Assembly: GCA_034687125.1 (NCBI GenBank)
Contig: JAQGBZ010000008.1
Span: forward strand, 537,128-601,127
DNA: 64,000 nt
DNA from: Neelides folsomi
Lineage: Eukaryota; Arthropoda; Collembola; Neelipleona; Neelidae
Direction: 5' to 3'
Every line of letters begins with the position of its first letter. The stretch's first letter is position 1. A program made the translations under genes and the position numbers. Shown here in pieces: positions 29,284 through 42,418 of this stretch. Under the pieces are notes generated by a model. The model searched no databases, was not told where the DNA came from, and saw nothing but the letters and a program-made list of their open reading frames with translations.

Positions 29284-29895
29284 GTGAGAATTTTTAAAAA
29301 TGATTCCTATTCCTAAAACATGGTTTATTTGTTATTCATTCCATTACAAATAGGTATTACAAATATCATTATTTCCTAAACTTTTTATATGAAAAGTGCG
29401 AATTGTGTATTTTAGCACTGTAAAGGAATACACAAGGCTTTCTAAAAGTGATGATGAGGATTTGCCAATTCCTTATCCAGAATTTCACGTTCAGATGCAG
29501 GGGATCTTTAGGCTAAACTTCAATAGTTTGGATTCGACATGTCAATCAACCCCCTTATATGAGCAACGTTTATTCCGCTACAGGGACGCAACTGCTTGTA
29601 AAATTAATAATAAAAATTTTATAAAAAAATATTCAAAAAGCTCAAAAACCAAAAAAAAAAATTTAAATTAAATGATAAATTAAGCAATTATTGATTTGGT
29701 TAATTAGCCAATCCAAATGTCAAGATTGAAACACCAGGAGCAAAAATCTCAGATTTCTCCTTTATCATTTCTCGTAAACCCGGATTGGTTGAACTTGAAG
29801 TTTTCGGGAGACATTTCACATATGAGATCAAGAACAATGATTTTGATTTTGATGACCTCACAGTTGAACTCTTTTTAAAACAGCCATTTGTTTAG
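29105..29895 (+). CDS. unrecognised three-exon gene, 182 residues
   Basis: Exons 29105-29283, 29416-29597 and 29708-29895 join to 549 nt (182 residues plus TAG). All junctions are GT-AG (gtgaga/ttttag, gtaaaa/attag), with phases 2 and 1 that close exactly; introns are 132 and 110 nt, like the small introns of the sodium channel gene. The start is the ATG in acaaaATGg. Exon 1 is basic (MVKVARCSYNDHFGIGEKAK ... QVRSLIR); exon 2 has KSDDEDLPIPYPEFHVQMQG and FRLNFNSLDS; exon 3 reads NPNVKIETPGAKISDFSFII, then RKPGLVELEVFGRHFTYEIK and an acidic end. There is no signal peptide, membrane segment or cysteine framework. An AATAAA lies at 30038-30043, 143 nt after the stop. I do not recognise the family. 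The splice model, not any single ORF, is the main support. Confidence 0.55.
29416..29597 (+). CDS. unknown gene exon 2
   Basis: Acceptor tattttag, donor gtaaaa at 29598. Encodes TVKEYTRLSKSDDEDLPIPY, PEFHVQMQGIFRLNFNSLDS and EQRLFRYRDAT. If the donor is skipped the frame runs into a Lys/Asn-rich AT stretch that looks like intron. Confidence 0.5.
29708..29895 (+). CDS. unknown gene exon 3
   Basis: Acceptor ttaattag. Encodes the C-terminal 61 residues and TAG at 29893-29895. Predicted to be rich in beta strand (GLVELEVFGRHFTYEI), ending DDLTVELFLKQPFV. It has no upstream Met of its own, so it was found only by splicing. Confidence 0.5.
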
Positions 29896-30037
29896 AAATA
29901 ATCCTATTTTGATTATCTGTAATCATTTTCAAAAATGTTCCAAAATATCCAAAATTCAATTTATTCATTAATGCATAGAAATGAGAATTGTGATTGTTCA
30001 AGTGAAACTGAATGTGAGTTTACATCTATAAAATATT

Positions 30038-30043
30038 AATAAA
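30038..30043 (+). terminator. candidate poly(A) signal AATAAA for the unknown gene
   Basis: First canonical hexamer downstream of the stop at 29895. AT-rich context makes chance occurrence possible. Confidence 0.35.
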
Positions 30044-30114
30044 ATGAAAAATGCATGATGCGCGTGTTCTTGTTAAATTGCCATATAACAATTAAACTAT
30101 TATGCGTCTATCCC

Positions 30115-30232
30115 AGTTAACGGCACTCCAAACGAGGGAAACGGAGAAGCGCAATTACATGTAATTTTGGTCTATAAGTTAATTTGACCCTCAATTGATC
30201 CCCGTTACTTCAAAGATCTCCACATTCCAAAA
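30115..30232 (+). repeat. diverged direct repeat, right copy
   Basis: Same orientation and block order as 28764-28890. It starts AGTTAACGGCACTCCAAA, then has AATTACATGTAATTTT and TTAATTTGACCCTCAATTGA, and ends ATTCCAAAA. Confidence 0.6.
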
Positions 30233-33200
30233 CACCCGGGAGTTGGAAACGACCGCGGGAAGCGGAATTTGGAATTTGAATGTGTTTGAACATTTGATAA
30301 TTCATGTTGTACTCCATCCAATTCTATTCCTTAATTACCTCCTTACATATTGTGGAGAAATTGGGAGAACAAAGGAAAGAGGTAGGAAATGAAATATTAA
30401 ATATACATTGAGGAGAATTGAATGTGTAAATTTTTAAACCAACTCCTTTCCTTCGATTCGACAAATAGAAAAAGGTCGTGAGAAGAATTGAGAAAGAAAG
30501 GGAAGGAGCGTTAAATAGATTTTTAATGCCATCAGCCAACACCTTTTTTTCCTTCACCGGGAAAACTTTATTGTCCTTAAACTTTCCCATTTAATATTCA
30601 TTCATTCATTTTCGTGTGAAATGCAATGTTATTTTATTGGAAAGTATTTTATTATTTCACTAATACCAATACTTTAGTGTTAGCATTTAGCGTTTGCTAA
30701 AACAATTTTTAAATATTTAATAAACCACCTTTGTTTTATAACAAAATATGGCAAATTAAATACTAAAATTGTCAAATTGTTGACATTTATCAAAAATGTA
30801 GTAAAATGTACAGAATTAAATTAAATTAAATAAATACACTGACAAAGTAAACGATTTATACGATTCAGAATAATCCAGATGGTTTGTATGAAGTTTGATT
30901 TTTAATAAAATAGAAATATATTGCCCCATTTTGTTCGAATCTTCGTCTGGGTATTGTATCGGAGGTTGAGTAGTTGAGGTATGTGTCGTGGAGGCGGAAT
31001 GAAGTTGATTAGATTTTTCCTTTAACTGCTTCTGGAGATTTAGACAAAGATCAACAGATTGTGGAAAACTCCTTAAGTTCCAACGTCTGAGTTCTCCCTA
31101 TATATTCCACTTAACCGTGTTACTCTTTTACTTATGCTTTAATGCACTTAAACCTTGCTTAAATCCAATGGGTCTATCATGCATTCACTCATACGATATA
31201 CATGTATGTATTATACTTCTAAGGTATACATTTAGCTACCGTTTAGATCTTGTTTCAACATTAACTTGTCTAGTTATTTTAACTTAATAGACCCCTTGTT
31301 CATATTACGTATATTAAATGTCAACCATCCTTGACTAAATAATAAATAGCGATGTAAAGAAAAAGAAGATCAAATTGGATAAAGTCATAGATATACCTAC
31401 GATACGATATGTATATAATATGCATTTCGTATCGTACAAGGTGATGTTGGAAATAGACGTTATTTAATAATATGAAATTCCCTGACTTTCTCTTTGGTTG
31501 TAGTTGGAATTGGGATTTCAATTACTCGCCGTTGTGATTTCTGCCCTCAAGGCCTCCTTTCAGTTTTTCTAAACTTAGAGGAAATCTTATTTTTCATTCA
31601 TTCTCTTCTTTCACGCTCATTTTCACGCTATCTCTCCCACACTTAAAAAATTCCTCTGAAGTAAACTTGAAAAAGTGGGAAAAGTTCAAGAAAAGAATGT
31701 AAAGTGGTTCATTGTGAAGATAAAAAAGATCTTGCAAAATCTTGCTCTGGTTTAAATCTGGAAAAGTTGAAGAAAGTTTCCAGTTCATTCAACACCGAAA
31801 TATATTTTATTAGCTTTTAATTTTAGTGTGTTAAATATTAATTAATGTTTAGATAACTTTTAAATGTGGAGGAATAATTATTTTATGAAATTGTTTAAAT
31901 ATTTATTAATTTTACTTAAAAATTAAATAACTTCAAGCTAATTTTTAGCCAATTACATAAAAACTACCATTCTAAACTTGACAAACTTTCTCCAAACATT
32001 TCATTTTAAAACCACAGATTATTTAAAAGTTTTTAGCTTAAAGGTTTAAATAGAGTTGTACAGAATGTGTAATAAAAGGAGAATCTCTTTTGAATCGATT
32101 TTCCGAATATTTGAGAGTGACAGGGAGAGGTGAAGAAGGAGTTTTCGATCCCCCGGGAGTTTTCGTGGCTTCTTTTATGGACCCCACGGGCCGATTTAAA
32201 ACCCACGTTTCCTTCCCTATACTCCAAATGAGAGAAAAAGAAGTTGGAGGATTTGCAAAATGAATTTTCCCTCAAGCTGAGGATTCCAAATGATCCTAAG
32301 TGGAATTTTATCCCGCCACTACGTTTTCCCATTACTTTACCATAAATGGTTCACCTATTATTAAATATATTAGTTATTCATAAGTGATAAAATATCCGAT
32401 ACGCTTTGATGGAATTTTAAATCCTTTGTTATTTATTCCGTTTATTTTCATCTGTTTTCTTTTGATTTATTTAAAAATGATAACGTCTTTTGTGAACACC
32501 TTTTATAAAAATTATTTTTATAATAAAAAACTTCTTTGTATAAAACTTCTTGTAATATCTCTGTATTTTTATGTAACATTTAACATACAAATAATATTTT
32601 TAACTTTGTATTTTAAAGTTCATGTTAAAATAATATTTAAAATAAAAGGTCGGTCCATTAAGATTTTCGCATTTGCTAAAACATATATTTTTAGATTAAA
32701 ATACTTTAAATGGTTAAAACAATGTTCTCGTAGAGTGGTAATGAATAATTCAGTTTTAAAGAGATACATTATCTCTGGAGATATATGTAAATATTATCAA
32801 AATGTACTGGTAATTTAAAAGCTGTTTTCTCTGAACCAGATGACACGATTTTGACTTCGAGGTCCTCGCAGTTTCCGACCCTCGGTTCCCATGTATTTAT
32901 CAAATGCCATGAGGGATATTTCTAATTAACTTGATGGAGCTCATTAGGGGAATTTGGGAAGTTCATCTTGGAATCCATTTGAGCTAAAAGCTTTTACGAC
33001 CTCCTTTTTTATTTGTTTGTTTAAGGGATGCAACCCGCTAATGCGTCACCAAAACCTGTGAAATGAACATCTTTAAAAGCTTCACATTCCCTTCCATTTA
33101 TTTTACTTAACGTTAAATTAACCATTAAAATTTAAAACTAATTTTATATCTAGAATTAAATAGTAAATTTCCAATTGGCGCCATTTTGTCCAATGGCTAA

Positions 33201-36200
33201 ATTTATAAATTTCGAATGAGATCTATAAAGATTTTAATATAATAATAATTTTATTTGTGATTAATTGATCTAAAATTGATACATATTGGTTGTAATAAAA
33301 GTAAAATAGTGGGCGGGAATGCGTAAGGAGAATTAAAGGAGGAATTGGGAACGCATGAGAATCTGATGTTGTTGAAAGAATTTGAGCTGTTAACGGGCTT
33401 TACGTGTTTTAATGCAATGTGGATTTGGATCGAAGGGTCATAATTCTCCAAAGAAGGATTCTTCCTCTCTTTCGCGTCTTCTTTTTCTCGAGAATCCTCC
33501 TTCAAGATTCCTCGTTTGTTCATCGTTAACTCATAAAAATCCCTTTCTTCTCCTCCCTCGTGATTTCCGCTCATTTCGGGAGAGAAAGATGGGCGGGTTT
33601 CTTAACAAATAAAAAGTGGTCCGGAAATGAAATACACTCTCAAGGATGACAAGCTAAAGAAATAATCCCTCGATCCTTCATAAAGAAATCTTGTTCGAGA
33701 TATAATTCTTATCGTCTTATCCACTCCACGAAAAGATTTTTCTCCTATAATACTGACATAATATATTATTTGGCAATTTCTTTCTTCTCCAGATGACAAT
33801 TAACCAATTCCCTGAATTCGGATGATTTTTGTAAGAATTCGGATGATTTGCTCGAGAATTCTCCTCGTTTTTCTTCTCAATCAGATGGAGATAATAAATA
33901 ATGTATTAGAGTAGATGGAGATAATGATGAAATTGGGGATATTATGGAACACACTTTATTAATGTGGGTTAAAGGAGTTTCTCAGAATCCTCCGCATCAA
34001 AAGAGGAAAAAAACATTTGATTGGGAAGAAAAATGATCTGGATTTGCGATAATGTATTTTTCATATGTTAAACTACTATGATATCTTGGTTAAAGTAATG
34101 CTCGGTAATTCTTAATAAGGCTGGGAGGTAATTTATATAACATTGTTAACCCATTGGTTTATAAACATATTCGGAAGATTCCTGTAGAGATAGACATTAT
34201 CGAGCTTTTTAGGTATTTGGAATGCTCAGTGGAGTTTAATATGCGAAGATCCTATTCATTTTGAATGGTTTTTTAGGAATTTTTCTCCATTACATTTTCT
34301 CATTCTCTTTTCCCTCGCTGGAAAAAAGAGGAAGGAAATAAAAATCTCAAAGTTTATTTTTACTACAAAAATCCAGTGAAGGATGAAATGAGGAAAAAGC
34401 TATTTTGTGAAGTTCCTTCAATTAAATAAGTAATATTTGGGGAATCCTTTTAACTTCTATTTTCCAGGTTTCAATTTACTTTATTTTTCTTTAATTTAAC
34501 CTAAATCGATGCTAAAGTTTGGGAAATAAATCAAATGAAATTTTACCAATTATTGAAGTGAAAATAGAATAAATGCAATTTAAAAAAATCCTTTCCACAT
34601 AAATTCCCTGCCCTACTTATTTAAGAAATGTTTTTTGAAAAGTTTAATTAGGAAGGTAAGGAGAGATTGTTAAAGAGGGGAAAGTGGGGAAAGTTTCGTT
34701 CGTTGAACACCGGGAGAAAAAGTTATTTATGAAGAGACGAAGTTTTGGTAATTACGGTCCGTTCCAGATTACTTCACCCTTAATAAAAAATAATGAGGGA
34801 GCGGAAACGCGTGTATTTAGTTACCTTCATTCTCCTCGTTTTCCGCTCATGTTGAATTAAATGCCGGTGCTTGAGCGACTTCATCTCCGTTCCCTGATGA
34901 ATAATGAAGGGGTTGAGGGGAAGGTTGTGCGTAATTAACAACTTTTTTCCCTCAGATGTTAACAGGGTCATTAGAAGGAACGCGAGTATGAGGAAATATG
35001 ATAAATCATTTAACATCCACCTTATGCTAAAATCAACTCTAATTCAAGAACTAATTAAAATAAACAAGGCCTATTCACACATGAATGTTATTTATTTATT
35101 CACACTCAAGCAAGCTTGTTAAAATTCATTTAACTAATTTATAATCTGATTTTATTGTATTTGCAATTCGTTTACAATTAAGTTAAATGTGGAAAATTAA
35201 CATTTTATCAAAAAGTGAATACCTATATAATTAAACTGGTCATAAATCTGAATTAGGTTCATAAATAGACCAGATGAAGAATATTTAATCAAGGGCTAAA
35301 TGACAATAAAAACTTTCTCATGCTATCATTGTATACCTATTCATATTTTCAAAAGTCTCTATAATTCAATTCTTTTAAAAAATTTCGACTTTATTTTAAT
35401 TTTATGTTAAAATTCTAATTATAAAATAATTAAGGATGGAAAATTATTTATTATTAAATTAATTAAATTAAGCAAAAAAAACATTATAATTTTAATAAAA
35501 CTTTGTAATTTTGTAATTTAATTAAACTGAATAATAAATTTAATTTAATTTTATTTAATTAATCTCAACATTATTCTTATTTGTTATAATTTTAATACAT
35601 AAATAAACCAGTGCGGATGTGACAAAGGATAAGGGATTTATGATTCTAAATTCTAAACAATGATGAAAGTCCAATTGAAATAATTCATCGTGGCGTCGCA
35701 TTAAAAATTCGCACAAAGGGAGATACAAATCCCTCTGACACGTAATAAGAATGGTTCTGGTGGTTATTAGGGTTGTAAATGGAATCTTTTGATTTATGTC
35801 TCCAGATGGTAATCGGAATAATCCTCTCGTCCGCCTCAGTCAAATTGGATTCCCAAATTATAATTTAGAACCATATTAAAATATCTTGGTAATTTATTCC
35901 TCATATTTTACTCTCTCACCCCTTCAACCAGGAGTGATTAATTTTCCTCTTTAAATGAAACACGTTTCGTTTCTTCATTATGTAAACTTCTTCGCGAGGG
36001 TTTGGAGTAATAAATAGACACAATACTCAATGTTTTCATAAGGAATGAATTTTCCAGGAGAATTTCCTTCGAAAACAGCTAAGGGTTATACCTTGAATTT
36101 AATTAATCTTAGGATTTAATCAACAGAATCAGAAGTTAATTAAGGTTAATTTAATTCCCTCTTGCCAAAATCTCAGCTTCGTATGGAGTATGAAATGAAA

Positions 36201-38835
36201 GGTAATTCAGTAGAATAATAAAATTATACAATACAAATAAATTATCAAGTATTTAAGTTATAGATTTCTAAACCAAAAATATATTCATTTCATTTAAAAT
36301 TATATTCCATATAACAATTTTAATAAATATAGTTAAAATTTAATTTAATTTGCAATAAAGCATTACCGAATAAGTGTGTATTTATTTTTAAGTTATTATG
36401 CATTTTAGCGTTCTATCAATTTTTATTATGAATCTGCCCTTTTCAATAATAATTTTATTGACATTGTGGTAGAGAAAGTTAATGGAAGGTCACGGGAGTT
36501 TTTGAGGGGTTTAATTTCAACCGTAGAGTTTTTCCTTTCATTAATTTGGGGAAAAGGTTGAGCCGTCTTGATTCATTAGTTTGTCCATAAACCTCAGGTG
36601 ATCTTCTTAAAGTAATTTTATTCCAACTCCTTCGGTTCCAATTCCAGCATTATATCAAAATTTCCCCTCCAATTAACTCATCAATTCCTCATCGGGAAAT
36701 TGGGGGAAAACTCATCTAAGGGAATTGATAGAAAAACGACCTCGTTTACCAAAATATAAATTGAAATGGAATTTCTTCACTCCAACACGTACAATTTCGG
36801 ATGTTTCAGTATTCGCCGGAATCCACTAAATAGATATACTAAATAGTAATACTTTTGACCTTTAACTTCTGTGTGCCAATATTATACAATCCTTATATCA
36901 CTAATGAATAATACTATACGAGCTGAAGTGGATGATAAATTTTATGTATAACATATTACGTATATTTATGCAGTGTTATACAAAATATCTTCCTACACGC
37001 ACATTATTGTAACTATTGATTTTCAATGGAGTTGGTTCATTAGGGAAGTTTATTATTAAGACTTCCAGCTTTCCACCGGGTTCTAATTTGACATGGTTTG
37101 AATGGAATTCGCAGAGTCTCTTTTGTTGCTTGCACAAATGAAAGTCCAATTAAGGTGGAGGGAGAAGCTAATTGGACAATTCCCTTTCTCAATTAAATTC
37201 CATTTCCATTCTCTTTACATCTCCCGTTGTACATAATTATTAAAAATATGCAAATAATTTATTTGTATTTGCCAAATAAATGCAATTTTAATGGCGAAAT
37301 TCATATTTATTATAAATTACAAATTTATTTATTTACCAACATAATTAAAGAAAGAGTATAATAAGCAATAAGTAATAAGCAATTAAGTTCAAATCCATTA
37401 AGCTCATAAATAAATATTGAGACAAATGATTGAAATGCAAATAATTAGTATTTATTGATTCCTTTCAACTTGACAATTTATCGATTACCCCGATGTCATG
37501 TTGGGAAGAAAGGGGCAATTAAAGGAAGGCTTTTTCTATGGAGAGATGCAAAAAGGTATTGTATGGACTCTTCGTAATCGAATGCCCTTTTTATCTTGTG
37601 AGTATTGAGCAAGAAATTTATTTGGATTCCGGATCGATTCCTAACTGGTAAAGCCCATGCGACCAACACATTTATTATTTCAATTCGTACCACAACCATG
37701 TAAAATTCTACTTGTAATATGACCCTTATTTTACTTATATAAATCCTTATAAAATTAAGCAGAATTTATAGATAATAAAGTATTACATAAATATATGGAA
37801 TATTTATGCAAAACATATTTTCCCTATTATATATTTTTTGCACGCATTAACTAATGTGTTTTTGTATTCTTTGTATAGACATAACAAAGAAATTCCATAA
37901 GTGCAGGTTCATACATTATTGAAGAAATATTATTTAGTTGGTGCATTTTTGTTATTATATTATCATTTAATCATCGATCTCAAATTACGTTCTTTGTTAT
38001 TGCTATGAAACATAGGTTTATTAGAGAAAGTTAATATTTGGAGAAATAGTAGATGAAGGTAATGAAATCCAGCTGGGAATAAGAGTAGAGTTGAATCACC
38101 TTATTTCATTTAATTCACATGATGAAGGAAAGGCCTTTTTGCAAGTATCAGAGATCAGGAATGAAATTGTGAAATAACTCCTCAATATCGTCTATATCGG
38201 GTTGGCCAAAGAGGAAACGAGGAAGAGATTGGAAGAAAATGAGTAAAAGGGTAACTGGAGATCTCAAACTCGCTTTCCTCACCCAAACGACCCCAATTTT
38301 TCTCTTCATTAAACCTTAGAAGCTAATACATTTCTCCATTTATATTTTTTGTATTGCCAACTTTATCGGTTTTATCTTCTATCTTTTAAATTGACTTTCG
38401 AAATAGATCTCCATCAAATATTTATTTACTTTAATTAATTAACAATTACAAAATTAATAAATATTAGTTATTGAATTATTTTTATTTATTAATAATTATA
38501 ACATTTCTGTTTTAATTTATTATAATTTATTAATTTTTTAATTTATTAATTATTAAACATTTTTATTTGTTTATTCGCTTATATAGTAAATAGTAACGTA
38601 TTGTGGGCCGATAAAGATTTTATTGTATTAAAATCTCCTTCCACCTACAGCCCACCCAAGAAAAATGTGTTTAATGTTAAGTAAAGGGGGCTCAGTAAAT
38701 GTTGAATATTAAACAAAGATTTAAATGAGCATTTGCATCTTTATTGATAAGACAAGCTTTTATCTTACTTTAGATATTCCCCATTCAACCAACGACCTTC
38801 TTTAGTAATGGTAAGGTCTCCCAGATAACGAATGG

Positions 38836-38870
38836 TATAAAGGGAGGAAGAGAAAATTGTTGGTTAGTTG
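38836..38870 (+). promoter_or_regulatory. candidate core promoter: TATA box and initiator
   Basis: TATAAAG at 38836-38842 is followed by an initiator-like TTAGTT at 38864-38869; the A at 38866 lies 30 nt from the first T of the TATA, the normal spacing in arthropods. The sequence between is purine-rich. A short ORF begins about 100 nt downstream. Confidence 0.35.
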
Positions 38871-38968
38871 AGCCGAACCTAACCTTTGGCAAAAATCTTT
38901 GCCTTGTTATCATTTACCTATTATTATTATTTTCGTTTATTCATCAAACATTAAAATTTAGATTTATA

Positions 38969-39061
38969 ATGCCTAGGGTTAATACACAAATAATAAGTGA
39001 GGATGGCGGTGAAGATGATCCGTTGGCGACCCGAATTGTCGAAATAAAAGAGACAAGTTGA
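38969..39061 (+). CDS. hypothetical small ORF or first exon, 30 residues
   Basis: ATG at 38969, TGA at 39059-39061. The translation begins MPRVNTQIISEDGGEDDPLA and continues TRIVEIKETS, more balanced and acidic than the AT-rich ORFs around it, and it follows a TATA/initiator pair. A gttgag donor near 39057 could make it a first exon. No family recognised. The bases 39024-39041 also resemble an LTR-retroelement primer-binding site, so an LTR remnant is the main alternative. Confidence 0.25.
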   Translation: MPRVNTQIISEDGGEDDPLATRIVEIKETS

Positions 39062-41996
39062 GTGACGGAGACAGGTTTATTGAGATGGGAGCCTCCGAAC
39101 CCTTACCTATACCATACATTAATTAACATGCCATGAAAATCTTGGTTAGGGCTTTAATTTCAATTAGATTTTATTTACTCTAGATCAATATATTCTACTT
39201 ATTTTAACTCTACCTGTACAGTATTATTATATTTATAAGTTTAGATTTGTGGAGGCTGAGGATTATTCTCTTAAGTTAGCTCAAACTTGTGTTTGGTTAT
39301 TTACACTTTGAGTTAAACTTTGGTTAAGTTTTAACTCTAATTAAAAAAGCTCTGGCATAATTGTATGGCTCTTAGTACCAAAACTAAGTCAATATTTAAT
39401 AAACTAAAAAAACTTATAGTATAGTTCATGGAAGGTTTTTGTGTTCTTCAGGCTGTCAATTTTATTTATTAATTATTTCCAAATATTTGCTTTCAACGGC
39501 AGAAAGAATGGGAAAATGAAATTAAAGAAATAAGAACAACTTGTCTCTTTCTCTTAAGGGAATTAAGAAATTGGCTTTTCAAATACCTACGCAGTAAATA
39601 CCATTGGTACAATATTAATCACTACCTATTTTTTTATTAGAATAAAGAATATGCCATATATTTTATATGAACTCTTTATGTCATTTTTTATATGGTTCGT
39701 ATTTATATATTTGTTATATAATGCATATGATGTCAGAATGGATATGACATGAGCATAAGTACAAGTTTATATATAATTCAACGTCTCTTCGATTCAATTT
39801 CTCTTGAGTAGACAAGTGTCAAGTGTCAGACTCTTCCAGCGGCCCTTCTGCAAACCATTGAATATTTTATTACTCTTTTCTCTCCCATTCTTTTCTATTT
39901 CCCAGAGCCTGATGGGAATTAAGAAATTAATTAAAAAGAAACAACCACAAAGAATTACATAAAAATGACACAAATATTGTCTCGTAAAATGGGGAATAAA
40001 ACAATTAGTCATATCTCTTTATTGCTCCATTTCCCCTTATTTTGAATTTTAAGCTTTTTATTATTTCTTTACGCAAAGTCGTAAATTCACCATTTTTCCT
40101 CTCTAATAATACACACAGAGCTGAAGGGAACACTTTGAATGTTTACAATTTGTAGCGTAATTTTACATTTATCAATGTCAAATGACAATTTGTTTTACGA
40201 CTCTGCATGTTGAATCCCAATAAAGAAGGCACATGATAGGGAAAATTTGTTGTTTATTAAACCTCGTTAGATTTATCGTTTCTTTCAATAGATTGTAAAG
40301 GCGTTCCGTGGGTTAAACATGTAAGTGAAGGACTGACGGCTCTAAAAGAAAAATATTGTTTTTAATTCCCACATGTAATGCATAAAGTATTGGTAATTTA
40401 CATACGAGCATTATTTTTAATTTTCGCAATTTCCGAACCTCGTTGTGATATGGAAAACTGGATATTGTCATTATTGTATGGTAATTATTGAATTAATACG
40501 AAATTATGGACAATTATGAATTAATAAAGCAGAATTAAGGAAGAAATAGAGGGAAAGTTTATGTATGTGTGTGAATGAAGTTCGTTAGTTTGGCAAGTCG
40601 ACTCTCCCGCGCTCTGGCTGTCAACTTTTCCTTCTCGGATTCTCTGATTCCTCTCCGAATTCGGTTGGGAAGAGAAAACTTCTCTTTTATTCGGATAGGT
40701 AGAGAGAACGTCGCTCCCACGCATTTTCTCGTTTGTCCTCAAACTGAAGAAGAAAAGTCCCCAAATTCCCAATTCCAAAGTCACGATTTTTCTAAGAGTC
40801 AAAAAACAATTTGGTAAAAACGTTAGTTGAAAAACATGGAAAATCCACCTAAATGTGTTTTTAAGTAATTGCAAATGTGCATATTTTCGCACATCATTTA
40901 CATTATATTTGCATTATGCGATTAATAAATAATTCTGTCCTTATGACTCATTGCGTCATTGCACTCATCCTAATGAGTTTTTCCAAATTGCTCCTCCTTC
41001 ATGTAAACTTTCACCATTGGAAAAAAAGGGCCAGGGATGGATTCGAAGGACATTTGAAAAATTGAATAGGACGTTGGAGAAATTAAAATGGACTTATGAA
41101 TGTTTAAATGATATGTAAGTCTGCGGGATAAATCAGGGAGTTCTTAATTAGAGGAAGGGGAGCAATTGAAAGAAGTATTAAAACGAGGAGCTTAATAATC
41201 CTTCATAAACATTCCCTTTTTAAATGGAGGAAATTATTGTATGGGAATGGGGAGAGCTAATGAGTTCTTTCTGTGCCTTTTTCTCTTCCTCTTTTCCTCG
41301 GGTTTTCCCTTGTAGTCAGAAGGGATTTTCTCAACGTGCTCGGAAGGCTAATAACTCTTTCGAGTTGGCTAATAAGGCAGAGGGAGGAACATTATTACTA
41401 TTACCATTAGACCTATTCATGCCCCCTCACCCGGAGAAAAGAAATAAGGGATGAGAAAGATTCTCTTGTGAAAACATCCAACTTCTTTTGTAAATTGTTT
41501 TTTTCCAACTAATGTACAATGGAAATGGTCGCTTGTTATAAAGATAAGATACTTTATAAAGTTTAATTCAATTGAGATTCCCGAGTTCAATGCAATAGAT
41601 GTTGAAGCACCAGAGTTTTAAGGGAAGAGGAAAATGGAACTCCAAACTTTAAATTCAATTGTAAAAAATAATCCTCCGCAGTGGAATTAATGGGGAAATT
41701 AAATTAGGCCGGGGAAGCTCTCACTTTCTCTTACTTTATTCCCCTCTCGTTCTCGTCAATAATAAAAGGCATGTTTTTAATCCAATTTAAATGCATTACA
41801 TTTAAAAGAGGGAATTAAACATTTTTATTGGATTTTGATCAAGAGATAATGAACCATTAACCACAATTTAATCTAATACATAATTATTCTTTACAATTGT
41901 AATTTATGTAGTATAAATATGAATTATTCGACTTATTAATTAATATTTTTAAGCAAAAATTACAATGATTCTATGATTTATTTAATAAGGTGTAAA

Positions 41997-42418
41997 ATGA
42001 GTGGAGCTTCGCAAGCAGATGACGCGTCCGGGTCAACCGAGAATTTATTAAGTGGGGAAAAACTGATCGTTCCTCAGCCTGGCGGATGTTACATCTCGGA
42101 CGACTCCTCGTCATCGCAGTCGAGAAATCGAATTCCTCTTGCACTTTGTTCCCAACAAACTGCGCTTTCAACACCAGCTGCCTCCATATCAGTCGATGAA
42201 CCTCCAATAATGATCTCGACAGATGAGGACACTGAGCACGTGTCAATCACCCTCGGCCCTCACATGAACAATGACCCAATGATCAATTCGGAATCGACCA
42301 GAAGCGTCCCTGAGCTCGAACTCCATTCAAGAACTCGGGCCGAAATTCATCCGCTAACTTCTGGAAATTCGGTCTCTTCAAGTGTCCCTACAACCGAAGG
42401 CCTTTTTTGTCGTCACAG
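41997..42418 (+). CDS. SK: SK channel exon 1: N-terminus
   Basis: 140 codons plus 2 nt; donor gtcaat at 42419. Encodes [20 protein letters not shown], a run of Ser ([11 protein letters not shown]), [20 protein letters not shown] and a Ser/Thr-rich end CRHR. It is low in hydrophobic residues and presumably disordered. The ORF continues into the intron without the splice. The phase matches exon 2. Confidence 0.82.

Larger units (their letters stand above)
29896..41972. other. intergenic DNA between the unknown gene and the SK gene
   Basis: About 12 kb, AT-rich, with no recognised protein gene apart from the tiny ORF at 38969-39061. It contains the right copy of the direct repeat (30115-30232) and TA-rich patches near 31180-31450, 36830-37020 and 39600-39780. 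The longest ORF (32384-32818) is Phe/Ile/Lys-rich, starts with GTG and looks like translated AT-rich DNA. Confidence 0.5.

Noticed and set aside
29105-29895. Endogenous viral element as explanation for the unknown gene
   Set aside because: It has host-like spliced introns and no viral motif that I can recognise.
32384-32818. 144-codon plus-strand ORF
   Set aside because: It opens with GTG, is dominated by Phe, Ile, Lys, Leu and Tyr as expected from translated AT-rich DNA, and has no motif, Kozak context or neighbouring signals.
37590-37680. tRNA-like stretch (GGATTCCGGATCGATTCC)
   Set aside because: No acceptor stem or cloverleaf could be folded around it on either strand.
38969-39041. LTR retrotransposon with TATA-containing LTR and primer-binding site
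   Set aside because: No clear TG...CA LTR boundaries, no second LTR and no gag or pol fragment were found; kept only as an alternative explanation.
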